From assembly GCF_005239225.2 (NCBI RefSeq), contig NC_133288.1, positions 13,150,169-13,214,168 of the forward strand: a stretch of DNA of 64,000 bases, given 5' to 3'. The notes under the pieces were generated by a model that worked only from the letters and a program-made list of their open reading frames with translations, was not told the origin of the DNA and ran no database searches. Positions 12,301 to 24,589 of this stretch are shown in pieces. Made by a program: the position numbers and the translations under genes. This DNA is from Populus alba. Lineage: Eukaryota; Streptophyta; Magnoliopsida; Malpighiales; Salicaceae. Position 1 is the stretch's first letter; every line of letters starts with the position of its first letter.

Positions 12301-14659
12301 GTGGTTGAACACTTGAAGATATGGATTCAATTGATCGTGCTGATAATTCTTCAATTTATGGTCTCCAATTACATGCCTTTGCTTCTTCCTGAAAATAGAT
12401 CATTTGCAACTCATCAGGTTCATCAATCTCAGTTTCACTGGAAGTGGTTTGAAATTGATTATGAACTAATTTTTCAATAAAGTCCACTTCTTGTAAATCA
12501 TTATCATCTCCAAGTTGCTTGCAAATGTTGAAAATATTCATCTCCAATGTCATGTTTCCAAATGATAATTTCAATAGCCCATTCCTACAATTAATCAATG
12601 CATTAGAAGTTGCAAGAAATGTATGTCCAAAAATTACAGGAATTAAATTACATGCTTCAATAGATTGTGTATCCAAAACAATAAAATCCATAGGATAAAT
12701 AAATTTATCAACTTGTACTAACACATCTTCAACTATTCCTCTAAGCACTTTAACAGATCTATCAGCAAGTAAAAGAGTTACAAAAGTTGGTTTTAACTCA
12801 CCTAGATTAAAACTCTAAAAGACTGAACATGGAAGTAAATTCACACTAGCTCCAAGATCAAGTAAAGCTTTTTCAATTTTATGTTCTCTGATAAAGCAAG
12901 AAATTGCAGGACAACCAAGGTCTTTATATTTCAAAACATTATTGTTCTGAAGAATGACACTTACTTGTTTAGCTAAAAAGGCTTTTTTTTTCACATTCAA
13001 TTTTCTCTTCACAGTGCACAGATCTTTTAAAAATTTAGTATAATAATGTACCTATTTAATAGCATCCAACAAAGGTATATTGATCCTTACCTGTTTGAAA
13101 GTTTCAAAGATTTCAAAGTTGTGATGGACTTTCCTTTGTTTGGTTATGGCATGAGGAAATGGAAGTGCTGGTTGAGAATCAGTCTTTTCTTTACAATGTT
13201 TAGATTCAACCCCTTCCTTACCCTCAAAGATTGACTCGTCATCTTTCTCACAAGGTTCAAGAGTGGGTTTTTCAATAACTTTACCACTACAAAGAGTGAT
13301 GACTGATGTGACTTAATCCATGTGTTGGCTTCCGGAACTACTTGCATTTGCATTGTATTGCCCCTTTGGATTTTGCTGTGGTTGAGATGGAAACTTACCT
13401 TTCTCTTGAAAACTAAGAGCAGATGTGAATTTTGCAAGAGAATGTTTTAAATTTTTCATGCTTTGAACAAGTTGAGTTTTGATTGTCTCTTGCTTTTCAA
13501 TGAATGCATGCAATGTTTCCTCAAGATTTCTTCTAGGAGGTGGAGCATAAGGAGGTGTATTTCCATGATAATTTTAGAAATTATAACGTGCTTGAAACAG
13601 TGGCTGTGAAGTTTGTGCATTATTATTATTATCATTCTTCCAACTTAAATTTGGGTGGTTTCTCCAACCAAGGTTGTATGTTTGCGAGTATGGGTTATAA
13701 TTGGGCCTTTGAAAACTATTTAAAGCATGGGCTTGTTCATGGAGACATTCCTTGAAAGAAGGCAAAGTTGGACAACCATTGGTTGCATGTTCATTTGTTT
13801 CATAGATTTGACATACAGTTTCTTGAACAGATTTTAATTGACTAGTTTTTTTCAATTCTAGTGCTTCAACTTTTCTAGCTAAAGATGCAAACTTGGCTTG
13901 GAGGTCATGATCTTTCCTAAGGTTATACATACCTCCACTAGATGCATGAGTTTAGGTTTTACTTGGTGCCTTATAAGTGCCTGTAGTGTCTTAATTTTGC
14001 ACATTTTTAGCTAGCAAGTCTAGGTACTCCATTGCTTCATTAGGATCTTTATCTTCAAAAGTTCTATTGCATATCAATCCAACAATTTGCCTATGTTTAG
14101 GTGTTAACCCTTCATAAAATTATGAAACCAATCTCCATGATTCAAAACCATGATAAGGGCAAGTATTAAGCAAGTCTCAATACTTATCCCAACATTGGTA
14201 AAATGTTTCACCTGGTTTTTGAGTGAAAGTGGTGATTTGTCTTTTAAAAGAGTTGGTTCTGTGAGATGAAAAGAATTTCTTTAAAAATTATTGTTGCATT
14301 TCATTCCAAGCACGAATGGATCTTGACCTAAGATTTTGTAGCCATGTTTTAGCTTTATCTTTTAATGAAAAAGGAAAAAGATTTAATCTAATGGTATTCA
14401 TGCTATAATTTAAGTCATTATAGGTGTTACAAACTTCAAATTCTCTCAAATGCAAGTATGGATTTTCTATATCTAAGCCATGAAAAGAAGGTAAAATTTG
14501 AATAATGCCTCGCTTAAAATTAAAATAAGATGCATTAGGAGGGAAAACTATGCATGAGGGTGCATTTGTTTTTGTGGGATTCATGTGGTCTCTAAGTGTT
14601 CTAACACAGTTATTTTCATTATTCTTATTATAAAGTGACTGGTTATCTTCTTCGGCCAT
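9397..14659 (-). pseudogene. Decayed gag-pol of A4
   Basis: Gag begins at 14659 (MAEEDNQ). A CAA-to-TAA stop ends it after AWNEMQQ at 14288, and further stops follow. Recognisable pieces on the minus strand are gag tail 13930-13574, protease with [10 protein letters not shown] near 12850, RT at 11860-11386, RNase H with MCDTSDY at 11264-10581, and integrase blocks 10418-10194 ([10 protein letters not shown]), 10175-9978 (ISDGGTHF) and 9974-9397. At the gag/protease junction this copy has AAA (Lys), where A1 and A5 share a TAA stop. The gene is dead. Confidence 0.85.
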
Positions 14660-14843
14660 ATTTTCTGAAAATGATGAGGATACCCTATAAAGTCTACCAC
14701 TTAGTGTACGTGACCAAACACTCATGCACATGTAGAAAGAGAATAAAAGAAAGAAGAAAACAAAAGAAAAGAAACAAAGTTAGATACAAGAAAAATGAAA
14801 AGAGAAAATAAAATAAATACTATAATTTGTACAAGAATTTACC

Positions 14844-14861
14844 TCCTTAGCAACGGCGCCA
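14844..14861 (-). promoter_or_regulatory. Primer-binding site of A4, tRNA-Asp type
   Basis: On the minus strand it reads TGGCGCCGTTGCTAAGGA, matching the 3' end complement of tRNA-Asp except for two CG-to-TA changes. It marks the inner edge of the lost 5' LTR. Confidence 0.8.
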
Positions 14862-14886
14862 AAAATTTGACACTCCCCCCATAATG

Positions 14887-15692
14887 AGGCTTCTAGGAGG
14901 GTTGAATTGCTGTCCAAAGTTAGTGTAATATTTGTGTCCGAATTTTTACTGAAATTGTGTTGTGTTCTTTGTAGATTTCAGTTCTTTAGTTTGTAAAACT
15001 CATTATTTCAGTTTGATTCAAGTTATTCATGTTTATTAAAGTGTTCTTATATATAATCATGGTTGGCTAATCTCTTTCTTGGATCCAAATCAAGGATGAT
15101 GGTGATTGAGGTGTTCTTTAAGATATGAATGAATCTTAATGTTTATCTTTTCATTTTCTTCATGCATGTTTTATTATTGCAAAGAAATTTTAGAAATCAT
15201 TTAGGTAATGTTATAATCTTGAATTTTTATGCACAAACCTTAGTTTTGGTATACAGATTGTTTGATTCAATGTCTTACTTAATATGAAAGTACTTGTTCA
15301 TTCTTAAGCAATAACCAATCTTCATCTTTTTAAACTTCATTGTAATATCTTCCGATCTAATATCACCATCGTTGATATTAGGTTGAGTTATCTTATATAT
15401 GTTGAAGGAATCACAAATGCATCACCATTAAAATTGATTTGGACCAAGACTTACTTTTTCTTGTCTTTTAAAATCTATTTACATGTTTTCATCTTTGAAA
15501 ACAAATTCAGCAATTATTTTCAACCAAGTTATTGTTAATTTAATTTCTCTCAAGTTTTTTTTTTGTTACCTAGCTTAATTTCTAGATTTAGCTCTTTGTG
15601 GATATGAGCTCGATTTTACCGAGTTAATTGCTACATCGCACACTCGTGCATTTGCGAGTTAAAACAAGCCGATCATAAATAGCGGTTAAGCA
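14887..15692 (+). repeat. Family B LTR fragment (3' half) embedded in family A sequence
   Basis: The sequence from GAGGCTTCTAGGAGGG to the terminal GCGGTTAAGCA matches the second half of the family B LTR (compare 21385-22198 and 30553-31372). It is more diverged than those two are from each other. It directly joins inverted family A LTR sequence on its right and the A4 primer site on its left, replacing about 0.1 kb of family A LTR end. Confidence 0.8.
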
Positions 15693-16780
15693 ATAGGTTA
15701 ATTGTATAAATTATAAATAACAATAATACAACAATAACAACAACAACAACAACAACAACAATATTAAAGAAGAAGAAGAAGAAGAGGAAGAAGTTGATGA
15801 GAATTTTGAGATGGAAGATCAATGTGAGAATTAAATAATGATAAAAACAAGTGTCAAGGTTAGAGGATTCACTAATGATATTTCAAATAAGTATAACATA
15901 AACTCTTATTACTCAACTGGAAACCACATATAAAGGAGGTTTTAATTAGATGATTTGTCATTAATAGCTCATTATAATTTGTTAACTTGATCATATTAAT
16001 TATCTTATTTAAGTAACACCAAACTTTTAAATATTGGTAGGAATTCATTATGCTAACTTATGTTAACAACAAATCAAGTTCCTTTCATAGCACAGGTGTA
16101 GGTAATACCATACGGTTGGGCTATGAGAGTGCCAAGCATTTGTTGTACCAAGTGTTAGACAACACAAATCTAGATTAACCATTTAACAAGTAAGGTATTA
16201 AGAATTAGTAAGATAAAAAGATAAGACATGTTAATATTAAACATTAAGGTTCATGTTGAGTTTACAAATATACTAATTCTCACACCCATTAGTGTAACCT
16301 TTTCACCTTGACATAATAAACTTAGCTAAACATAATGAAGAAGAGAAACATAAATAAACAAAATAAGAACATAAATAAGATAGAAGTTAACTAAGTAAAG
16401 GAAAGGAAATGAAAAGCATAAACAAGATACTAATTAAAGCAAAACTTAAGAATTATAAAAAAATATAAAGAGAGAAAGCAAGAGCAAGTTCTTGATCTAA
16501 ACAACCAAGCCCTTAAATGCATGGCAAATGCCTTCTTTTATAGGCCAAAATTTGAAAAGTATTGATTTGATGACTAATTGTTGAGTGGGTGGCCAACTCT
16601 TGACTTGGTGAAAATCCCTATCTTCTTGTCTGAATAAAACATCATTGCTAACATCAAAACTGGAACCAATTGTATGCATGAAAGTTATAGAAAATTGTTT
16701 TATCTTTCCAGGAAAAAAATTTGATGTCATTTGAACTTATAGAACTCGAGATATGGGCTGAACACTAAATAGTGTCTGGG
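15693..16780 (-). repeat. Inverted family A LTR fragment
   Basis: Reverse complement of family A LTR from the trinucleotide-repeat region (AAC/AAG runs near 15720-15790), through the promoter box (TTATAGGCC near 16539), to CCCAGACACTATTTAGTG at 16780-16763. It breaks there directly into gag sequence, so the first 0.4 kb of the LTR is missing. It may be what remains of the A4 5' LTR. Confidence 0.7.
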
Positions 16781-17109
16781 ATCCTAACCTAAGTTTTTTT
16801 AGCCATGTTTTAGCTTTATCTTTTAATGAAAAAGGAAAAAGCTTTAATCTAATGGTATTCATGCTACAATTTAAGTCATTATAGGTGTTACAGACTTCTT
16901 CAAATTCTCTTAAATGCATGTATGGATTTCTAGATCTAAGTCATGAAAAGAAGGTAAAAGTTGAATTATGCCTGGTTTAAAATTAAAGTGAGATGCATCA
17001 GGAGAGAAAACTATACATGATGGTGCACTTGTTCTTGTAGGATGTGGTCTCTAAGTGTTATAACTTGGTTATTCTTATTATAAAGCGACTGATTATTTTC
17101 TTCAGCCAT
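16781..17109 (-). pseudogene. Gag N-terminal fragment of a further inverted family A copy
   Basis: Gag begins at 17109 (MAEENNQSLYNKNN). It is colinear with the A1 gag to the KDKAKTWL segment and then truncated where it meets LTR sequence at 16780. Frameshifts are present around 17040 and 16960. Confidence 0.7.
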
Positions 17110-17469
17110 ATTTTCTTGAAAATGATGAGGATACCTATAAAGTCTACTACTTAATTTACATGACCAAACACGCATGCACGTGTAGAAATAGAATAAAAGG
17201 AAAAAGAAAACAAAAACAAAACAAAAAAAAAACAAAAGTTAGATATAAGAAAAATGAAAAGAGAAAATAAAATAAATATTATAATTTATACAAGAATTTA
17301 CCTCCCCGATAATGATGCCAAAAAACTTGACATGATCAAAATATTGATGTCTTATCCAAGTGCAGGAGTGTCGAAGTAATAAATAACCCAGCAAGACCGG
17401 GGTCGAACCACAGGGAGATGAAGATGAACTATATAAATTACATTAATCTTTGTCGAACCACAGGTAGAT
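17110..17469 (-). repeat. Leader, degenerate primer site and LTR end of the same inverted copy
   Basis: The leader matches 43125-43332 of A1. The primer site (17320-17303) reads TGGCATCATTATCGGGGA, several C-to-T type changes from the intact form. The LTR end follows (17328 to about 17430). The stretch up to 17469 repeats GTCGAACCACAGG and meets the start of A5. Confidence 0.65.
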
Positions 17470-18896
17470 TGATTAGTACTTAAAAGTGCATGTTTATCAA
17501 GGTTTTATATATCATCATTTTTGCACTTGAAGTATCAATAACTCCTTAACTAAAGCATGTTTTATAATAACAAGTTTGATACTATAAGATACCTTAATTT
17601 TATGGTAAATGCTCATTTTAAATGCAAGCCTATCACATAAATAAAAGGATTGATTGATGAGTTTAAGTATTGAAAGTGAAAGGACAAAGAGATGGCCAAA
17701 CTTAGAAAAGAGATGCCGATGCAGTCCAAAACCGGAACATTGCTTGGTAATTGGATCATATCTGGAGCTCTAGATCTCGGATTTAGGTCCATTTTATATG
17801 GATGGAAAGGTAAGACAAAGGCCTACAACTTTCATGAGGAGGCCAAGATTTAAAAAGGCCGTTTTGAAGTCCAAACTGAAGGAACAACGAAGAAGTCCGA
17901 AGCTGTCCTGCAGCCCAGACACTATTTAGTGTTCAGCTCATATCTTGAGTTCTAGAAGTTCAAATGACCTCATCTTTTTTTTTTGTTGGAAAGCTGAGAC
18001 AATTTCCTAGAACATTCCTGAGGATTCTGGGCAAATTATGATGTTATCAATGACGTCTTGTTCAGACAAGAAGATAAGGATTGTCACCAAGTCAAGATGT
18101 GGCCACCCACTCATCAATTAATTAACAAATCAATAGTTCCAAATTTTGGCCTATAAAAAGAGGCACTTACCATGTATTGAGGCATCTTGGTTTCCAGATC
18201 AAGATCATGCTCTTGCTTTCTCTCTTTGTATTGCTTATGTTTTGCTTTCATTAATATCAAGTTTATGCACTTCATTTCCTTTCCTTTACTTAGTTAGCCT
18301 CTTTCTCATTTATGTTCTTGTCTTGTTCATCTATGTTTCTTTCTTTCATTATGTTCAGCTAAGTTAATTATGTCAAGGTGAAAAGGGTACACTAATGGTG
18401 TAAGAATAAGTATAATATAAACTTAACATGGACCTTAACGTTGGATACTAACATGTTTTATATTTGTTATCTTGTTCACTTTTATTACTTTGCTTGTTAA
18501 ATGGTTAATCTAGATTTATGTTGTATAACACTTGGTACAACAAATACTTGGTACTTTCATAGCCCATACTGTATGGTATAACCGACACCTGAGCTATGAA
18601 AGGAACTTGATTTGTTGTTAACATAAGTTATAATCATGAATGCCTGCCAACATTTACAAGTATTAGCTTTATTCGAATAAGATAACTAATGTAATCATGT
18701 TAACAATTTATAATCTGATTGGAACCTCCTTTATGTGTGGTTTCCAATTGAGTAATAAGAGTTTATACTATACTTGTTTGAAGTACCATTAGTGGATCCT
18801 CTAACCTTGACATTTGTTTTTATCGTTGTTTAATCCTTACATTAATCTTTCAACTCAAAGTTCTCATTAATTTCTTCCTTCTCTTCTTTATTATTG

Positions 18897-18969
<73 letters not shown>

Positions 18970-19243
18970 CTGTTCATAAACTCAGTATATCGGCTGGAAA
19001 CCTGTGACCCGATCTTTTAGATCATTCTCAGGTATAACAACGCCACATACTGAGTATTATTATTACTATTACTATTACTATTACTATTTACTACTATTGT
19101 TATTATTATTGTTATTGTTGTGTTGTTATTTTATAATTTATACAATTAACCTCTCTGTGGTTCGACCCCGGTCTTGCCAGGTTATTTATTACTTCGACAC
19201 TCCTGCACTTGGGACAAGACATCAAGCTTTTTGGTCGTTGTCA
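17470..19243 (+). repeat. 5' LTR of A5
   Basis: It starts TGATTAGTAC and ends GGTCGTTGTCA, next to the primer site. It has a TATAAAAAGAGG promoter box near 18152 and a long ATT trinucleotide array (18901-18968) that is much shorter in A1. The sequence is otherwise close to the A1 LTRs. Confidence 0.85.
18896..18970 (+). repeat. ATT microsatellite in the A5 5' LTR
   Basis: About 23 uninterrupted ATT units. The same place in the A1 LTRs (42775-42830, 52903-52955) holds short mixed ACT, ATT and GTT runs, so this is a copy-specific expansion. Confidence 0.9.
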
Positions 19244-19252
19244 AGTTTTTTT

Positions 19253-19270
19253 TGGTGCCGTTTCCGGGGA
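19253..19270 (+). promoter_or_regulatory. Primer-binding site of A5, mutated tRNA-Asp type
   Basis: TGGTGCCGTTTCCGGGGA, two substitutions away from the intact family A site at 43107-43124. Confidence 0.8.
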
Positions 19271-19480
19271 GGTAAAATTCTTGTATAAATTATAATATTT
19301 AATTTTATTTTCTCTTTTCACTTTTCATTTTATCTAACTTTTGTTTTCTTTGTTTTGTTTTGTTTCTTTTTCTTCTATTTTCTTTTCTTCCTTTTATTCT
19401 CTTTTTACACGTGCATGCGAGTTTGGTCACGTACATTAAGTGGTCGACTTTGTAGGATATCCTCATCATTTTCAGAAAAT

Positions 19481-20587
19481 ATGGCTGAAGAAGATAATCA
19501 ATCGCTTCATAATGAGAATAATGAGAATAACCGTATGAGAACACTTAGAGACCACATGAATCCACAAGAACAAGTGCACCCTCATGCATAGTTTTCCCTC
19601 CTGATGCATCTCATTTTAATTTTTAAGCCAGACATTATTCAACTTTTACCTTCTTTTCATGGCTTAGACCTAGAAAATCCATACTTGCATTTAAGGGAAT
19701 TTGAGGAGGTTTGTAATACCTATAATGACTCAAATTGTAGCATGAACACCATTCGATTAAAGCTTTTTCCTTTTTCATTAAAAGATAAAGCTAAAACATG
19801 GCTACAAAATTTAAGACCAGGATCCATTCGTGCTTGGGATGAAATGCAACAACAATTTTTAAAGAAGTTTTTTCCATCTCACTGAACAAATTCTTTCAAA
19901 AGACAAATCATCACTTTCACTCAAAAACCAGGAGAAACATTTTACCAATGTTGGGATACGTATCGAGATTTGCTTAATACTTGCCCACATCATGGTTTTG
20001 AAACATGGAGATTGGTTTCACATTTTTATGAAGGTTTAACACCTAGAGATAGGCAAATGGTTGAATTGATGTGCAATGGAACTTTCGAAGATAAAGACCC
20101 TAATGAAGCAATGTAGTACCTAGACTTGCTAGCCGAAAATGCTCAAAATTAGGACACCACAGGTACTTATGAGGCACCAAGTAAAACTCAACCTCATACA
20201 TCTAGTGGAGGTATGCACAACCTTAGGGAAGATCATGACCTCCAAGCTAAGTTTGCATCTTTAGCTAGAAAAGTCGAAGCACTTGAATTGAAAAAAAGTG
20301 GTCAATTAAAATCTGTTCAAGACATTGTGTGTCAAATCTGTGAAACCAATGAACATTCAACAAATGATTGTCCAACTTTGCCTTCTTTTAAGGAATGCCT
20401 CCATGAACAAGCCCATGCTTTAAACAGTTTCCAAAGACCCAACCATAACCCATACTCACAAACGTACAACCCTGGTTGGAGAAATCACCCAAATTTCAGT
20501 TGGAAGAGTGATAGCAACAATGCACAAACTTCACAGCCACCGTTTCAAGCACACCATAATTTTCAAAAGTCTCATGGATATGCACCT
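19481..20587 (+). pseudogene. Gag of A5, 5' part
   Basis: It begins MAEEDNQSLHNENN. Compared with A1 it has a one-base deletion in AATCC(C)ACAAG near 19563, a one-base insertion in a T run near 19621, and in-frame stops at about 19883 (TGA), 20113 (TAG) and 20150 (TAG). The CCHC knuckle (CQICETNEHSTNDC) is preserved at about 20332-20373. The frame is cut by the family B insertion after the cacct target at 20583-20587. Confidence 0.85.
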
Positions 20588-22198
20588 TGATTGTGCATCA
20601 AAAGTATCATTAAGTCTTTTATTTTACATATGTATTTATTGTTTTTATTTGAATTTTTTATAATAAGTGATGTGCTTTTTAGTAATGAAGTTTCTTTTAA
20701 TGTTTCGATAGGTTTTTGGAGCTTAAATGAATTATTTCAGAAAATTCAACGTCGGAATTCAGAACAAAGAATTGAAGAGAAATTTAGTTGAAGATTGAAG
20801 CAAATCTTGGTTCAAATAAGTGCTCCAAATTTGCCCAAAAAATCAATTATTTTCCAATTCTAGAAAAGAATATCATATGATCCATTTCAAGCCCAAACTT
20901 ACCTTATGTTGTGTGCAAACTTCAACCATCAAACACTCAAGGTTTTCAATGTCAATCTTAGCCCAAATAATAGGTACAATTGTATACTTATTTGATGTTT
21001 AAATCCAACCCCAAATCAGCCCCCAAATCAGCCTCCAAATCAGCCCAAGCACAATCCATGATCTTACATGTCCACACAACAAATAATATTTGATTTATTT
21101 TGGGCAATTAATTGATTCAAGAGGGCAAGCACATGGATGGAAAGCTGGAGGGGACATTGTGACATTATTTTGGGTCAACAAGAAGAAAGAAAACAGCTCA
21201 TAAAGGAGGAAGAAAAACGTGCACCAAAGTGTTCTCCAAGCTGGCCTGATTTAATTTTCCAGAACATCTTTCGGTGTTTTGCCCATAACTTTTGACTCAG
21301 ATGTCCAAATGAGCTGTTCTTTAATGATCTGGAAAGCTCATATAATTGCCTATAAATATGTCTCTAATAGCCATCTCCAGGGGAGGCTTCTAAGAGGGTC
21401 GAATTGCTGTCCAAATTTAGAGTCAGATTTGTGTCCGAATTTTTACTGAAATTCTGTTGTGTTCTTCTTTGTAGATTTCGGTTCTTTAGTTTGTAAAACT
21501 TATTATTTCAGTTTGATTCAAGTTATTTCATGTTTATTCAAGTGTTCTTACATATAATCATGGTTGGCTAATCTCTTTCTTGGATCCAAATCAAGGATGA
21601 TGGTGATTGAGGTGAGTTCTTTAAGATATAAATGAATCTTAATGTTTTATCTTCTCATTTTCTTCATGAATGTTTTATTATTGCAAAGAAATTTTAGAAA
21701 TCATTTAGGTAATGTTATAATCTTGAATTTTTATGCACAAACCTTAGTTTTGGTATAGAGATTGCTTGATTCAATGTCTTACTTAATTTGAAAGTACTTG
21801 TTCATTCTTAAGCAATAATTAATCTTCATCAATTTAAACTTCATTGTAATATCTTCCGATCTAATATCACCATCGTTGATATTTGGTTGAGTTATCTTAT
21901 ATATGTTGAAGAAATCACCAATACATCACCATTAAAATTGATTTGGACCAAGACTTACTTTTTCTTGTCTTTTAAAAATCTATTTACACTTTTTCATCTT
22001 TGAAAACAAATCCATCAATTATTTTCAACCAAGTTATTGTTAATTTAATTTCTCTTGAGTTTTTTTTGTTGTTACCTAGCTTATTTTCCAGATCTAGCTC
22101 TCTGTGGATATGACCTCGATCTTACCGAGTTAATTGCTACATCGCACACTCGTGCACTTGCGAGTTAAAACAAGCCGATCATAAAAAGCGGTCAAGCA
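20588..22198 (+). repeat. 5' LTR of the family B element
   Basis: 1611 bp, TG...CA. A CCTATAAATATG box at about 21348-21357 is a likely TATA promoter. It differs from the 3' LTR by a handful of single bases and run-length changes. Confidence 0.9.
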
Positions 22199-22202
22199 AT
22201 TT

Positions 22203-22220
22203 TGGCGCCGTTGCCGGGGA
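22203..22220 (+). promoter_or_regulatory. Primer-binding site of family B, tRNA-Asp type
   Basis: TGGCGCCGTTGCCGGGGA, perfect complement of the tRNA-Asp 3' end, five bases after the LTR. Confidence 0.9.
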
Positions 22221-22297
22221 GCTAGCAAGCAAAGGTAACAAATTTATATTTGATTATTGAAAAATAAAAAAAAATTCATATAAATAAAAAATCAAAT

Positions 22298-22735
22298 GGC
22301 TGGTTTTACCGCCTAAAAAAAAAAAAAATTGACCTCAACTTTTTGGATATTGGACTATTAATTGTTGGATTTTGGTTGGTTCAACCATTTTTCTTTTTAT
22401 TGTTTATTCTAGTTAGTTTCTAATATTTATTATTTATATTATAAGGCTGGTTTTACCGCCTCTTGTTTATTTTATTTTTTTGTTGTTATTTCTTTTATAT
22501 TTATTGTCTAAAGTGCTTGGCCGGTATTACCGCCTCTTGTTTATTTTATTTTTGTTGTTATTTATTGTTGTTATTTCTTTTATATTTATTGTTTGAAGTG
22601 CTTGGCCGGTATTACCGCCTCTTGTTTATTTTATTTTGTTGTTATTTGTTTATTTTATTTTGTTGTTATTTATTGTTATTATTTCTTTAATATTTATTGT
22701 TTGAAGTGCTTGGCCGGTATTTACCGCCTCTTTAT
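22298..22735 (+). repeat. Leader repeat array with a palindromic GGTATTACC core
   Basis: Five copies of a GGCTGGTTTTACCGCC or GGCCGGTATTACCGCC motif lie at about 22298, 22445, 22519, 22604 and 22713. The last four are separated by T-rich spacers (TTTATTTTA, TTGTTGTTATT) that form an 85-110-bp tandem unit. The CGGTA-T-TACCG core can form a small hairpin. The array is between the primer site and gag, in what would be the genomic RNA leader. Confidence 0.8.
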
Positions 22736-22974
22736 TCATGCTTGTTATACTTATCTTTTAATGTTTATTGTTGTTAATATTGTTTATTAGTTGGAGAGTG
22801 AATTTCTTAATTTGTTGTATTTTTATTTTTGAGCCATTACTTTATCTTGTACGTTTCATTTACTTTTATTTGCAATTTGTTTTTTTTTTGTTTTTTTTGT
22901 TTTTGTTTTTTTTTCTCTCCTTTCCTTTCGTATTCATATAATTGTTATTTTATTATTATTATTATTATTTTATC

Positions 22975-24589
22975 ATGGCTAATGTTGAAGATGTAGAGGG
23001 TGAAGGGAGTGTTCAAGGTAATGGACCTCCACAATTTAATGATCAACCTAATTTTCGAACTCTTAGAGAGTATCTTCACCCGGCTAGACAAAGTACACCT
23101 TCGTGTATTATCTTGCCTCTTAACCAACAAGCTTTCAATTTGAAACCGGGCATGATTCAACTTCTTCCCACATTTCACGGTATGGATTCTGAAAATCCAT
23201 ACATACACATTAAGGACTTTGAAGAGGTATGTAATACTTTTATTGATAGAACATGCACTGAGGAAACTATTCGGCTTAAATTGTTCCCATTCTCTCTAAA
23301 GGATAAAGCCAAGCTTTGGCTAAACTCCTTACGTCCTAGGTCTATAGGTACATGGAGAGAAATGCAAGCTGAATTTTTGAAAAAATACTTCCCCACTCAT
23401 AGGACGGCAGCCTTACAACGTCAAATGATGAATTTTTCTTGTAGTCCAAATGAGTCATTTCACCAAGCTTGGGAAAGGTTCAAAGACTTGTTAAATGCAT
23501 GCCCCCACCATGGTTTTGAGATGTGGAGGTTAGTGAGTTTCTTCTACGACTCTCTTACCGCAGATTTTAAAAAGCTAGTGTCAACCATGTGTAATGGTGA
23601 GTTTTATGACAAAGAACCAAGTGAAGCCTTCGATTTTTTTGATCAATTGGCTGAAAACACAAAGCAATGGGAGACTTCTCTCCCACTTCATGTTGAGTCT
23701 AGAAACACCATTTCTCATTCAAGTGGGAAGTTCCAATTAAAAGAGACTGATGATCTTAATGCTAGATTAGCCTCATTGGCTAGGAAAGTAGAGTCTCTTG
23801 AGATTAAAAAAGTGCATGTCATGAGTGAACAACAAGAGGAAAGTTGTGTTGTTTGTGAGAGCAAAGGGCATAGGACAACTGAGTGTCCTACCATTTCCAG
23901 CCTTCAAGGAAGTGCTATATGGCCAAACTTCTGATTCAAGTAATGTTAGAAAGCCATTTTCAAACCAAGTAGGCAATCCCTACTCTGAGACCTATAATCC
24001 TGGATGGAGGAACCACCCAAATTTTGGATGGAGAAATGAGGGCTCTTCAGTACCTCAAACATTTCAACCTCCACCCCAACCATTTCATGCTCCCACACAT
24101 AACACGTACCAACCACCTCATAAGAGATCCCTAGAGGATACTCTTCAACAATTCATGCAAACACAAGGAGGAATCAACAACCAAGCTTACAAATTTCAAG
24201 ACCAGACCAATAGGACCTTAGATGACATTCGAAGTCAACTAACCAAGTTGACTCAATCACTAAGCATTCAAGAGAAGGGAAAGATCCCAGCTCAACCAAT
24301 GCCAAATCCTAGAGGTCAGGTACACATGAGTGAATCTTCACTTGGTGAACCTTCAAACCATGAACAAGTCCAAGCCATCACTACCCTTAGAAGTGGAAAG
24401 ATTGTTGACAAAGCTATAGGTTTTGGGATTCCTAAAGGTATTGTGGAGGAGAAATCTAGGGAGAGTGAAGAGGGAATCAAAACACAAGTGACAAATGAGA
24501 GTTTGAGTGACAAAGAAGGCGAGATAAATGAGAAAGAGATGAGTGAGAAAGGAGATGATTCAAGAAAAAATTGGAGTCAAAGTGAGTGA
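22975..24589 (+). CDS. Gag of the family B element (one frameshift)
   Basis: Structural capsid/nucleocapsid protein of a retrotransposon. It starts MANVEDVEGEG at 22975. The retrotransposon gag domain covers about residues 70-200 (YIHIKDFEEVCNTF, LRPRSIGTWREMQ). A CCHC knuckle (CVVCESKGHRTTEC) lies at about residue 290. An extra T near 23896 (ACCATTTCCAGC) shifts the frame; the continuation runs 23897-24589 with a Pro/Gln-rich linker and a coiled-coil-like segment. The shift is in a T run and may be a sequencing error. The next frame, carrying protease, overlaps from about 24560. Confidence 0.8.

Larger units (their letters stand above)
7001..14886 (-). mobile_element. Family A retrotransposon copy A4 (Athila-like Ty3/gypsy), decayed
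   Basis: On the minus strand this reads, from right to left: a tRNA-Asp-type primer site (14861-14844), gag from 14659, protease, RT, RNase H and integrase to 9397, an accessory ORF (9174-8668), a long 3' region, and a defective 3' LTR (7474-7001). Every domain matches element A1, but stops and small indels are spread along the coding part, many of them CAA-to-TAA or TGG-to-TAG type. The 5' LTR next to the primer site is lost and replaced by a family B LTR fragment. It is the oldest of the three long family A copies here and cannot encode its own proteins. Confidence 0.85.

Noticed and set aside
18905..18970. CRISPR-like regular spacing in repeats
   Set aside because: This is a plant nuclear trinucleotide microsatellite with no repeat-spacer pattern.
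18901..19240. ORF with poly-Tyr/Leu text
   Set aside because: It arises from the ATT/ACT microsatellite and the LTR end.
22463..22790. Cys/Leu/Tyr-rich repeated small protein in the family B leader
   Set aside because: It is explained by the T-rich tandem leader repeat; several frames show equally long openings.
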